From NCBI GenBank assembly GCA_938028565.1, contig CALIZS010000005.1, forward strand, positions 1 to 64,000: a DNA stretch of 64,000 bases, written 5' to 3'. The DNA is from an uncultured Atopobium sp. Its GTDB lineage: Bacteria > Actinomycetota > Coriobacteriia > Coriobacteriales > Atopobiaceae. Below are positions 50,601 through 59,519 of the stretch, in pieces (the stretch's first letter is position 1; each line of letters begins with the position of its first letter). The translations under genes and the position numbers were made by a program. The notes below the pieces were generated by a model. That model did no database searches. It worked only from the letters and a program-made list of their open reading frames with translations, and was not told the DNA's origin.

Positions 50601-51936
50601 TTACCCTCTGTTTAATCAGTTCTTGGTCAAGTGGAGCTGAGGCGTCTCTTACGCCACAGCAGGTGAGAAAGTGATGAGATCGTTTGAGCTGTATTCCCAG
50701 CCGTTTAAGATCATCAAAGGTGAGGCGAGATCGTCTTCTTGCAGCAATAATTCTTCGTGCGCCGGTAGGGCCAATACCGGGCACTCGTAAAAGTATTTCT
50801 AGTGGTGCATCCATAATCTCTACAGGAAATTGATTAAGATGTGCCAGCGCCCATCCAAGCTTTGGATCAATTTCTAAATCAAGCCAAGGTGCTTCTGGAG
50901 AAACCAACTCATCAGGAGAAAACGAATAGTAGCGCATAAGCCAATCAGCCTGGTAAAGACGGTGTTCTCTACGCAGGGGAACAGGAGTGTCCAACTCAGG
51001 AAGACGATGGTCTTCTATAACAGGAATATAGGCAGAGAAGAATACTCGTTTCAATTCGAATTGCTGATAAAGCGCTTGCGATAAGTGCAATATTTGATTG
51101 TCTGATTCTGGAGAAGCTCCAATGATAATTTGCGTTGATTGTCCGGCAGGCGAGAAGGACCTCTTGCCTGAAGACACCCATGATGAGCGCATAAAGGTGT
51201 TCTTCAAGCAGTTTGAACGAAGAGCTAAACCTTCTTTTATGATCTGCTTCTGAGTAGGAATAACAATGCCCTTAGATTTCCCAGCAGACTTCACAATGCC
51301 CGTTGATACATTTTTAGCTTCAAGCAATTGCCTTTCTTCAGAGACGCGTAGGCGGTGAATGAAAGACATGGGTTTAGTAACCGTTTCTGCATTTTTGTGA
51401 GGGCAAAGTTTAGTAAGTGAGGTTGAGCTAGGTAATTCCAGATTGACGGAGAGTCTATCTGCTAAGCGGCCAATAGCATCAATAAGATCTGGATCTGTTC
51501 CGGGAATTACTTTTGCATGAATATAGCCGTTAAACAGCAACTCATTCCTAAGGTAGGAGAGGCATTCAATCATGAGTTCTGTGGTGTGGTCTGGCGATCC
51601 TATAACACCTGAGGAAAGAAAGAGCCCCTCTATGTAATTTCTTTTATAGAAATCTACGGTAAGCTCTGCTAATTCCTGTGGTGTAAAGGTAGCACGCTTG
51701 GTTTGTGCAGAAGATCTATTGACGCAGTAAGCACAGTCATAACAACAAGCATTAGAAAGTAAAACTTTTAGCAGCGTAATGCAGCGACCATCAGGGGTAA
51801 ATGAGTGGCAACAGCCAGCCGCTGAGGCCATTCCTACCTTTCCTGCCTGCGGATCTCTGTCTACACCAGAAGAAGTGCACGCCGCGTCAAATTTGGCTGC
51901 ATCTGCAAGTATGGTGAGTTTATCAAGAGTATCCAT
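50527..51936 (-). CDS. putative DNA modification/repair radical SAM protein (TIGR03916 type)
   Basis: 469 residues. An N-terminal radical SAM domain carries the cluster motif CCYDCAYC (CX3CX2C) after SNA, GLFLSSGVIGSPDHTTELM and VNLELPSST. The C-terminus has a helix-hairpin-helix DNA-binding motif (EILLRVPGIGPTGARRIIAARR) and RLTFDDLKRLGIQL. The family is predicted to act on DNA; no substrate is known. GAAAG precedes the ATG. A GAAC-N4-GTTC box 26 bases upstream suggests LexA control. Forms an operon with the DUF4130 gene. Confidence 0.85.
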   Translation of the reverse strand: MDTLDKLTILADAAKFDAACTSSGVDRDPQAGKVGMASAAGCCHSFTPDGRCITLLKVLLSNACCYDCAYCVNRSSAQTKRATFTPQELAELTVDFYKRNYIEGLFLSSGVIGSPDHTTELMIECLSYLRNELLFNGYIHAKVIPGTDPDLIDAIGRLADRLSVNLELPSSTSLTKLCPHKNAETVTKPMSFIHRLRVSEERQLLEAKNVSTGIVKSAGKSKGIVIPTQKQIIKEGLALRSNCLKNTFMRSSWVSSGKRSFSPAGQSTQIIIGASPESDNQILHLSQALYQQFELKRVFFSAYIPVIEDHRLPELDTPVPLRREHRLYQADWLMRYYSFSPDELVSPEAPWLDLEIDPKLGWALAHLNQFPVEIMDAPLEILLRVPGIGPTGARRIIAARRRSRLTFDDLKRLGIQLKRSHHFLTCCGVRDASAPLDQELIKQRVIADAKASSYNKTRRRIESSQLRLF

Positions 51937-51961
51937 GGCAGCAACTTTCTACTTGAAAATA

Positions 51962-51973
51962 GAACGTCTGTTC
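51962..51973. promoter_or_regulatory. LexA/SOS-box-like operator of the radical SAM repair operon
   Basis: GAACGTCTGTTC matches GAAC-N4-GTTC exactly, as does the box before nadK-recN. On the minus strand a -10-like TATACG lies directly upstream, so the box would cover the transcription start. A weaker relative, GAACAAACGTTT, lies at 52020-52031 within the palindrome ACAAACGTTTGT (52022-52033). Confidence 0.6.
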
Positions 51974-52115
51974 GTATACTTAGACTATCACGAATGGGGA
52001 AGAAGTAAAGAAAAATCTAGAACAAACGTTTGTCATTTTAAAAACCGCAGGAAGGATGTGAATGACGTGTGAAGGATGTATACTTTTCCCATCAGCAACT
52101 GCGGAAGGAATGGCC

Positions 52116-53540
52116 ATGAGCATACAGAAAAACAGCTCTTCACCATGCCTTTCTCGCCCCGTGAATTTACAAGTTCCCACCTACGCGTTGCGTGCATTAG
52201 AAGTTCTTGAAGATGCCGGATTTGAGGCGTGGATTGTAGGCGGCTGGGTACGAGACGCCCTACGCGGCTCATTTGCCCATGATATTGACATCACAACATC
52301 GGCAACGTGGCAGCAGAGCAAAGCGGCTTTTGAGGCTGCAGACATTCCTGTGCATGAGACAGGTATTGCATACGGAACCGTTACTGCCGTTGTCGAGAAG
52401 TACCCTATTGAGGTCACAACGTATCGCTGTGACGGAGAATATCTTGATGGTCGTCGTCCTGATTCTGTGCAGTTTGTCTCTCGTATAGAGGAAGATCTTG
52501 CCCGTAGAGACTTCACTATTAATGCAATGGCATATCACCCAAAGAGGGGATTGCTTGATCTTTATGGCGGTCAAGAAGATTTATCTGCACGTGTAATTCG
52601 CGCTGTTGGGGAGCCTAAGGTTCGCTTTACAGAGGACGCTCTTCGCATGCTGCGTGCCTTGCGGTTTGCATGCAAACTCTCGTTTTCAATTGAGGAGAAG
52701 ACACATCAGGCACTTACCGAGTGTGCGCCGCTACTCTCTCAGGTTGCATCTGAGCGCATTGGCTCGGAAGTGGCTCAAATTGTTGAGGCTGGCCATATTG
52801 CCCATGCTATCAAGCTGGGATTTCCTGTTCTAGCGATAGCAATTCCAGAGCTCTTGCCGTTGCAAAACTTTGACCAAAGAAGCCCGTATCATGCTTATGA
52901 TGTGCTTGAACATACTGCTCGGGTGTGTTCTGCAACAGAAGCCTTTACTGCAGGTACTGCAACACCTGCGCTTAGGTGGGCGGCGCTTTTGCATGATATT
53001 GCAAAGCCAGAAATGTTTACTACTGATGCGGATGGTAGAGGTCATTTTTACGGGCACCCAGAAAAAGGTGCACTTGTTGCAAAGGCACTGTTCAAACGAT
53101 TAGCTTTATCGCAACATTTGAGTAATGAGGTTTGTGCTCTTGTGGCATTACATGATTTTGACGTAGAGATTACCACGTCGTCACTTAGACAGATGGTTGC
53201 TTTGCTGGCTGAGGCAAGTAAGTCAGATGGCATTGCTCTTGCGTACGATTTGTTGACGTTAAAGCAGGCAGACGCTTTGGCAAAAGCGGTTCCATATCGC
53301 GGATATGCTGTTACTTTAGAGCGTATGTTTAGCTTATTGAAGAACGAAGCTAAGAAAGGTATTGCTCAAAGACCTCAGGACTTGTGTATTTCGGGAGCCG
53401 ATATTATGCAGGCACTCTCAATTACTCCTGGTCCTATTGTTGGTTCATATCAGCATAAGCTTTTTGAGACATATCTTATTGGAACGGTAGAAAACAGGCG
53501 AGAAGAGCTGCTTGCCCTTCTCGCCCAATTAGCCAAATAA
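52116..53540 (+). CDS. cca: CCA-adding tRNA nucleotidyltransferase
   Basis: Adds or repairs the 3' CCA of tRNAs. About 474 residues. Head domain VGGWVRDALRGSFAHDIDITTSA with the metal Asp pair, RRDFTINAMAYHP, RFTEDALRMLRALRFA; then an HD domain with LLHDIAKPEMFTTDADGRGHFYGHPEKG. ATG 52116 follows GGAAGGA at ideal spacing; ATGs at 52062 and 52110 are alternatives, the first also with AGGA upstream. It ends in an inverted pair of the recurrent octamer (53497-53525). Confidence 0.92.
   Translation: MSIQKNSSSPCLSRPVNLQVPTYALRALEVLEDAGFEAWIVGGWVRDALRGSFAHDIDITTSATWQQSKAAFEAADIPVHETGIAYGTVTAVVEKYPIEVTTYRCDGEYLDGRRPDSVQFVSRIEEDLARRDFTINAMAYHPKRGLLDLYGGQEDLSARVIRAVGEPKVRFTEDALRMLRALRFACKLSFSIEEKTHQALTECAPLLSQVASERIGSEVAQIVEAGHIAHAIKLGFPVLAIAIPELLPLQNFDQRSPYHAYDVLEHTARVCSATEAFTAGTATPALRWAALLHDIAKPEMFTTDADGRGHFYGHPEKGALVAKALFKRLALSQHLSNEVCALVALHDFDVEITTSSLRQMVALLAEASKSDGIALAYDLLTLKQADALAKAVPYRGYAVTLERMFSLLKNEAKKGIAQRPQDLCISGADIMQALSITPGPIVGSYQHKLFETYLIGTVENRREELLALLAQLAK
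53497..53525. repeat. inverted pair of the recurrent octamer at the cca 3' end
   Basis: GGCGAGAAG (53497-53505), 11-base loop, CTTCTCGCC (53517-53525). The 9-bp stem lies inside the last codons of cca, between convergent transcription units, without a T run. Confidence 0.75.
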
Positions 53541-53583
53541 GTATTGCGCTTATAAAGCATATAGAGTGAGAAAATTCCTTCGG

Positions 53584-55758
53584 TTACATAATCTCAGTAT
53601 CCTCAAGTTTTTCTATAATCCAGGCATTAAATTTTGCAGTTGGCTTTCTAAGAACAAGGCCAAGCATAAGAGAGGCTGCAAGAAAGATAGATAATGCACC
53701 AAGTTCAGAAATCCATACGTCGCCATAGTATCCTGCTATGTTTTCGTGCATTGCTGCAATGGCATGAACAAAGGGAAGAAGTGGATTTATAACTTGGAAA
53801 GATTCAGGAAGCATTTGGACAGGGAAGCTTCCGCCTGCACCTGCAACTTGGATAACAAGTAAGAAGACACAAATTGCTTTTCCAATATCACCAAACGCAT
53901 AGGTAAACGCATACATGATGTTGACAAATACAAGTGAAGTAAGCCAAACACTTATCATAAAACGTACAGGGTCAACACATTGAATCTGCAGATAGAAAAG
54001 GTCACCCAGTCCAACTAACGTGGACTGTAAGAAGCCTAGCACGCTAAAGGTAAGCAATCTTCCAAGATATGCATGACGTGGTTTTGCGTCAGTTTTCTTA
54101 AGGAGACTTTCAGTAATCCCTGTGTTAAGCATGGCAACTAAAATGATGCCACCTACCCACAAAGAAAGTGTGGTGTAGAAACCCGCCATGGCCGAGCCGT
54201 TGTTTTCAATAGGGTATACGGCGGTTCGCTTGAGTGTTGTAGGCGCAGCAATAAATTCTGCAAGATCAGATGAACTTGCAGATAGAATCTGCCTGATAGT
54301 ATTTATATCTTTGCTGGAAAGTGCCTCAGAGAGTCGAGCGTGCATTAAATCAAGCTTGTCAGCAAGATCAGTAAGCTGATTTTTAGATTTAGAAAGAGTG
54401 CTGGAGAATGCTGAGAGGTTGTTTGCTGTTGAATTTGCGACGTTTTGAATGTCTTGAAGTGTTTGAGTTAAAGACTCAGAAAGAGCAGAAGTGTCATTAG
54501 AAACATCAGTTAGAGATGTAGAGATTGATGTGAGGCTTGTTTTAAGAGCTGCTTGGAGGTCTGAACGTGTAGTACTCAAGTCAAAAGATGCTTGTGATAG
54601 GAGCGCATTGATTTGAGCTCTTTGTGTTGCAGAGACAGATATACCATCATTAATACTTTGGGCAGCATTTGTTAGCTCATCTTGAAGATTTTGAAGGGTG
54701 GCAATGCTTCCCTGAAGCCTGGCAATTGGAGCATCAAGAAGTCCCTGTAGGTTTGCTGGAAGGGCTGCTTTAACTGACTGAAGAGAAGTAAGAAGCGATT
54801 CATAGCCACTTTTTACTTGCTCGATTCTACTTGCAGCATCTTGAATATTAGAAGCGGCATGGCCTGCAGTTGTTGAAGCATTATCAAGCGCATCATTAAT
54901 AGAAGTATTAAGTGTATCAAAGCTTGCAGAAGTTTGAGTAAGTGCACTATCTACTGCTTGAGTAGCGCTTGTTGCTGCGTCATTCATGTGTTGCGTTCCA
55001 TCAGCTGCTTGTAGAAGCGTTTCTTGTGCTGAGAAGAGCGTGTTGTTTGAGGACAAATCAGATGTGCTCTCAATAATTTGTTGTGCTGAATCAACAAGTC
55101 CCTGATATACACCAATATGATTAGCAGCAATTCTGAGCTCTTTAGATCCACGAACAAGAGTCTCATCAAGCTTGGTTACTACAGAAGAAATATCAGAATC
55201 ATCCGCGTTATTAGTGAGTTCACTAATAAGACCTGCGCCTACTTCAGTAACTGACTCCGCAAAAGATCGTTCAATCTCTGTACGTGCAGATTCTGCAGCT
55301 TTATCGGTAACAATAGGTGCGATTGCTCCCAGCTTTTGATTACTTAGATAGGTAATACTTGCACCATTTTCTTGGCCAGAAAGTGAAACAAGTAACTCTT
55401 GCGAGAAATTTTCTGGAATGAGGAGCGCTGCGTAATATGCACCGGACTGCACACCGTGTTCAGCGTCTTCTTTTGAAGTAATAACGTAGTGAATAGTGGT
55501 ACTTTCACTAAGTTTAGAAACCATACGTTCACCAATATTGACGCGTATAGGAATAAGATCGCTTTGATATCCTGCGTCATTGTTAGCAACAGCAATTTTT
55601 ATTTCATTGGTGTGTCCGTATGGATCCCAACTACCCTCAATATTAAGCCATGCATATAAAGATGGCAGTATTACTAGTCCCACGCATACAACAAGAGCAA
55701 TGGTGTTGTGTGCAACAGCTTTAAAATCAGCAAGAAAAATAGCCCAAATTTTTTTCAT
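53584..55758 (-). CDS. YhgE/Pip family ABC-2-like membrane protein (second of pair)
   Basis: About 724 residues. N-terminal helix and YhgE/Pip domain (LADFKAVAHNTIALVVCVGLVILPSLYAWLNIEGSWDPYGHTNEIKIAVANNDAGY), a long Ser/Thr/Ala-rich helical middle of about 350 residues, and a C-terminal membrane domain with about five helices (FYTTLSLWVGGIILVAML onward). Family members include phage infection protein and type VII-secretion-linked EsaA relatives; transport function is unproven. The ATG at 55758 follows GGGTGAG and lies one base after the stop of its paralogue. Confidence 0.88.
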   Translation of the reverse strand: MKKIWAIFLADFKAVAHNTIALVVCVGLVILPSLYAWLNIEGSWDPYGHTNEIKIAVANNDAGYQSDLIPIRVNIGERMVSKLSESTTIHYVITSKEDAEHGVQSGAYYAALLIPENFSQELLVSLSGQENGASITYLSNQKLGAIAPIVTDKAAESARTEIERSFAESVTEVGAGLISELTNNADDSDISSVVTKLDETLVRGSKELRIAANHIGVYQGLVDSAQQIIESTSDLSSNNTLFSAQETLLQAADGTQHMNDAATSATQAVDSALTQTSASFDTLNTSINDALDNASTTAGHAASNIQDAASRIEQVKSGYESLLTSLQSVKAALPANLQGLLDAPIARLQGSIATLQNLQDELTNAAQSINDGISVSATQRAQINALLSQASFDLSTTRSDLQAALKTSLTSISTSLTDVSNDTSALSESLTQTLQDIQNVANSTANNLSAFSSTLSKSKNQLTDLADKLDLMHARLSEALSSKDINTIRQILSASSSDLAEFIAAPTTLKRTAVYPIENNGSAMAGFYTTLSLWVGGIILVAMLNTGITESLLKKTDAKPRHAYLGRLLTFSVLGFLQSTLVGLGDLFYLQIQCVDPVRFMISVWLTSLVFVNIMYAFTYAFGDIGKAICVFLLVIQVAGAGGSFPVQMLPESFQVINPLLPFVHAIAAMHENIAGYYGDVWISELGALSIFLAASLMLGLVLRKPTAKFNAWIIEKLEDTEIM

Positions 55759-55759
55759 G

Positions 55760-58390
55760 TTACTCACCCTGCTTTGAAGTAGCTGATGTGTTGGGGCCAC
55801 TCATAGATGAGCTGTCATCTGCAATAGAAGAATTTATAAAACTTCTTTGAGCGCCGTTTTCAGAGCCATATTCTTCCTGCAAGAGTGCAAGCATCTCGTT
55901 TTTAGAAAGCTCAGACATCGAATTTTTATAATTTATGCTCTCGTTGATATATTCAATAACAATGAGATAGGCAAGGCCAATAACAATTGAAATAACCCAG
56001 ACAATAAGCCACGAGAGCTTTTGAGAGGCTCCAAACATAACAACAGTCAAGATAAGGGGAAGTGCTAATAGGTATACAATTCCTGCACGTTTAAGCGCGG
56101 GATATTTTGCACGGAATTTCTCGCCATTTTTCTGTACTTGGACAGTCGTAATGTCGGACTGAGCAAGTGCCGATGTAATAGTGGATAGAGAAAGATGTCT
56201 TTTTGTGAGTGGCTTCTGCTCGTGAATCATAAAGCCAGTTTCAGAGAGTTTCTTGTCAAAGAGCACATTGATATTAAGCAGGTGTCGACGCAGGACCACT
56301 CCAATGATGAGGGCTGGAATAATAAAGCAGGCGAGAAGTGTTAGCTGCGTTGCATAGGCGGTCTCAAAGTATCCACCAATAGACTCGCGCATGGCTGCAA
56401 TTCCATAGGTGAACGGAAGCCATGGATGAATAGCTTGGAAGAATCCAGGCATCATTTCAATAGGGTAGAGACCGGAAGTACCAGGAATTTGCAAAATGAC
56501 AAGAAGCACGCAGAGGCCTTTACCAATGTGCTTAAAAGCGATGGAGAATGCGTAAATAATGTTGACATATACGATGGATTCAATAATTCCTGCAAAGATA
56601 AAGCCCGCAGGACTGACACATTGAATTCCCATAGCTAAGTCTCCTATAGTGCAAATAAGTGCTTGGGATATGCCAAGAATCATGAAAAGAATCCAACGTC
56701 CAAAGTATGCTTGCCAAGGCGTAACAATACCTATTTCTTTGTCCGCAACCTCAAGCTTATAAATAGCAATGAGAACAAAGCCGCCTACCCATAGGGCAAG
56801 ATTGGTATAAAACGGAGCAACGCTTGATCCATAGTTGGCAACTGGATAGACAACTTGATTGGTAAGAGTTACTGGTTTTGCCATGTACGCTGCAATATCA
56901 CTTGGTTTCAGAGCCATGGTGTCTTGCAAAAGTTTCATAAACTCTGAACTCTGAATAAGACTTGCATCTGCGGCAAGATTGCTAAACGTTTGAGCGCTAT
57001 TGGAGAGCGAATTCTGCGTTAGTTGAGAAGCGTCTTGAGCTTGTGCAAGAGCGTTCTCTAATTGGGAAAGAATAGCTTTTATTTGAAGAAGCGTAGGTTT
57101 AATGCTTGCGGTAGTGCTAGAGAGCGTGTTTGCAGCTCCCCAGAATGAGTCATAGGCGGCATTGAGGCCAGGGATGGTTGTTGTAGCAAGAGTATTTTGC
57201 GCGTCAGCTGCTGCAGAGACACTTGTAGTAATAGCGCTATTCAGTGAGTTGGATACAGAAGAAAGTGAGTTGTTGTTTGCTTCAAGATCACTAACTGCAA
57301 CTTGGACTCGTACAAGAGCGGCTTGTTCATTGGATACTTGCGTTGTGAGGGTAGATATCACGGAATCAAATTGAGCTTGTTGGAACGTAGGAATTAGCGG
57401 TCTTAAGGCTAAAAGTTCCTGGAGGAGTTGTTGATGTGATTGAACTAGAGACTGAGCTGAGGTAACGCTTCCTTCTGCCGTGCTTAAGGCGGTAGATACA
57501 CGCCCTGTTATGGCACCTACTGCAGTGTTTGCTTTATTTGATGCATTGGTGAGCTGTGTTGAACCAACGGCAAGTGCACTAGAGAGTTTTGATGCAAGGG
57601 TTGTAGTGTTATTCCTTGCTTGAGTCAGCTGACTTGTAATGTCAGCGAGCGTTTGATAAGAACTGTCAGATGCCTTAATGAGAATATCAAGTGTTGATTG
57701 TGTATGTGCAAGGGTTGTTTGAGCATCTGCAAGAGCGGTGCTTGTTTGTGCAAGGTTAGAAGAAATTTCGTTTAAGTTATTGCTTGTCTGAGCAAGATCG
57801 CCAGCAAGTCCAGTTTCAGAAGAAGTTACTTGTGAAGAGATAGTTCCAGCAAGGTCAACAATATGCTCAGAAATTACTTCAGCAACTTTTGATAAGAATT
57901 GCTCATTTATCTGTGTTTCAATAGTCTTTGCTCCCGAGTTCATTACCTTGGGCGCAACTGGATTGAGTTTCTCGTTTACAAAATATTCAATCTGAGGATG
58001 TTCAAGATTTCCAGAAATAACACTTGCCAGACTTTGCGTAAAGTTTGAAGGAATAACTATAGCTGCATAAAAACGACCTGAATACACTCCATCTAATGCT
58101 TCTTCCTTTGAAACAAAAGTCCACTGCAGCTGATTATTGTCTTTAAGCTTGTCTACTACTAAGTCTCCTGCATTAATGTGTCCCTGGCTGCCCACTTCAG
58201 CGCCTACGTCTTCAGAAACTACAGCAATAGGCATTGTTTGTGTGTTTTTATAGGGGTCCCAGTTTGCGGCAATATTGAACCACGCATAGAGAGAGGGGAT
58301 TATACAAACGCCAATAGTTACAAGGACGGCTATGGGATTTTTTAGGATACGTTTTATGTCGTGTAGGAATATATTCCAGGCCACGTTCAT
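55760..58390 (-). CDS. YhgE/Pip family ABC-2-like membrane protein (first of pair)
   Basis: 876 residues, paralogous to the next gene: same N-terminal layout (DIKRILKNPIAVLVTIGVCIIPSLYAWFNIAANWDPYKNTQTMPIAVVSEDVGA), a longer helical middle, C-terminal membrane domain (PFYTNLALWVGGFVLIAIYKLE, TSGLYPIEMMPGFFQAIHPWLPFTYGIAAMRESIGGY), then an extra part with two more hydrophobic segments and a polar tail. AAGGAG precedes the ATG. Divergent from a TetR regulator with a perfect dyad in between. Confidence 0.88.
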   Translation of the reverse strand: MNVAWNIFLHDIKRILKNPIAVLVTIGVCIIPSLYAWFNIAANWDPYKNTQTMPIAVVSEDVGAEVGSQGHINAGDLVVDKLKDNNQLQWTFVSKEEALDGVYSGRFYAAIVIPSNFTQSLASVISGNLEHPQIEYFVNEKLNPVAPKVMNSGAKTIETQINEQFLSKVAEVISEHIVDLAGTISSQVTSSETGLAGDLAQTSNNLNEISSNLAQTSTALADAQTTLAHTQSTLDILIKASDSSYQTLADITSQLTQARNNTTTLASKLSSALAVGSTQLTNASNKANTAVGAITGRVSTALSTAEGSVTSAQSLVQSHQQLLQELLALRPLIPTFQQAQFDSVISTLTTQVSNEQAALVRVQVAVSDLEANNNSLSSVSNSLNSAITTSVSAAADAQNTLATTTIPGLNAAYDSFWGAANTLSSTTASIKPTLLQIKAILSQLENALAQAQDASQLTQNSLSNSAQTFSNLAADASLIQSSEFMKLLQDTMALKPSDIAAYMAKPVTLTNQVVYPVANYGSSVAPFYTNLALWVGGFVLIAIYKLEVADKEIGIVTPWQAYFGRWILFMILGISQALICTIGDLAMGIQCVSPAGFIFAGIIESIVYVNIIYAFSIAFKHIGKGLCVLLVILQIPGTSGLYPIEMMPGFFQAIHPWLPFTYGIAAMRESIGGYFETAYATQLTLLACFIIPALIIGVVLRRHLLNINVLFDKKLSETGFMIHEQKPLTKRHLSLSTITSALAQSDITTVQVQKNGEKFRAKYPALKRAGIVYLLALPLILTVVMFGASQKLSWLIVWVISIVIGLAYLIVIEYINESINYKNSMSELSKNEMLALLQEEYGSENGAQRSFINSSIADDSSSMSGPNTSATSKQGE

Positions 58391-58410
58391 GAGTACTCCT
58401 TACAGAGATC

Positions 58411-58435
58411 TACAAGCGTTTTCTAGGTGCTTGTA
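58411..58435. repeat. inverted repeat in the leader of the YhgE/Pip operon
   Basis: TACAAGC (58411-58417) and GCTTGTA (58429-58435), 11 bases apart, 21 bases upstream of the YhgE/Pip start. Could be an RNA hairpin or a second operator. Confidence 0.4.
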
Positions 58436-58457
58436 CGGGCAAACCTCTTGTTCTCAT

Positions 58458-58480
58458 ATTTTTGAACACTATTCAAAAAT
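58458..58480. promoter_or_regulatory. probable TetR-family operator
   Basis: ATTTTTGAA-CACTA-TTCAAAAAT is a perfect 9-bp dyad with a 5-base centre in the gap between the divergent YhgE/Pip operon and the TetR gene, the standard arrangement for TetR regulation of a divergent membrane operon. Confidence 0.65.
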
Positions 58481-58615
58481 CGAGAAAGTAGCATAGCATT
58501 TCTTGTATGTAGAATTATAATTAACCTGATATTTTTTGTTTTTCACACAAACGTTATAGTGATACATAGGAATTAAATTTTTGTTTTTGCTGGTGTCTGA
58601 TGTAATGGTGGATTT

Positions 58616-59332
58616 ATGAGCGAGAAAAACACAAATGTTGTAGCCGATGTAATGACCTATCTTGCTCACGCGCATAACCACACACAAGAAGTTGTGGACA
58701 CAGTAGCTGCATCTGTATCACACGTAAGAGCTGAAGCCCGCACTAAAAAGAGCGCTGCTACACGTAAGCGTATTATGCGTGAAACTACAGAACTTATGCT
58801 TGTACGTGGAAATACTAATTTCAAAATGAGCGAGATTTCAGATCGTGCCCGTCTTTCAAAAGGTGCGCTGTATTACTACTTTTCTGATAGAGAGGCTCTT
58901 TTACAGGCAATTTTTGATGAAAGCGTAGATGAACTTGCAAAAGATATTGCGCACACCATTGGCAATAAACCTGCCTCTAAAGAAACACTTCATGCAATTA
59001 TTGCCCAGCTTGCCGCTCATATTTTGCCTGACTCGCCTTTGGTTTTGGCGCTGATTAATAAACTTGCTAGCTCTGAACAGGCACTTATTACCAACATTGA
59101 AGGACCGCTTTCTCGTGTAGTTGTCCTTCTCGCCAATCAGCTAGAAACGGGAAAAGAACGCGGTTTTATTCGTCAAGACGTTAACTCAAGGCTTGCTGCT
59201 TGTTCAATTACAGGAGCATTAGTTCTCTCAGCTATTGGTCTTATGGGGGAGCGTCGTGGTGAGAGTGATTCTGAGGAGCTTGCACAAAATCTTCTTGAGC
59301 TTACGCTTGTTGGCGTTGGAGCGGACAAGTAA
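58616..59332 (+). CDS. TetR family transcriptional regulator
   Basis: 238 residues. The TetR helix-turn-helix domain does not start until about residue 48: ATRKRIMRETTELMLVRGNTNFKMSEISDRARLSKGALYYYFSDREALLQAIFDE. It is preceded by an unusual 45-residue extension (MSEKNTNVVADVMTYLAHAHNHTQEVVDTVAASVSHVRAEARTKK). The ligand-binding domain shows no recognised specificity. It probably represses the divergent YhgE/Pip genes through the dyad at 58458-58480. An internal start giving a normal-length protein is possible, though no better ribosome site was seen. A strong terminator follows. Confidence 0.88.
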   Translation: MSEKNTNVVADVMTYLAHAHNHTQEVVDTVAASVSHVRAEARTKKSAATRKRIMRETTELMLVRGNTNFKMSEISDRARLSKGALYYYFSDREALLQAIFDESVDELAKDIAHTIGNKPASKETLHAIIAQLAAHILPDSPLVLALINKLASSEQALITNIEGPLSRVVVLLANQLETGKERGFIRQDVNSRLAACSITGALVLSAIGLMGERRGESDSEELAQNLLELTLVGVGADK

Positions 59333-59371
59333 TTATGCCTTTTGTATAATCCCAGTTTGACTATGCTATTT

Positions 59372-59399
59372 AAAGAGCACCCTTGTGGTGCTCTTTTTT
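59372..59399 (+). terminator. intrinsic terminator after the TetR gene
   Basis: AAAGAGCACC (59372-59381), loop CTTGT, GGTGCTCTTT (59387-59396), then T run. Confidence 0.9.
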
Positions 59400-59519
59400 C
59401 AAATTTTCTTAAGAGCTACTGCCCAAAAGAGTTAACCATGGGTATAGTAATAGTGGTTGCGCGTAGAAGAACGCAAATATTCTGCATAAGCAGAGAAGCC
59501 ATGCGTGAAAGGACAGTTC

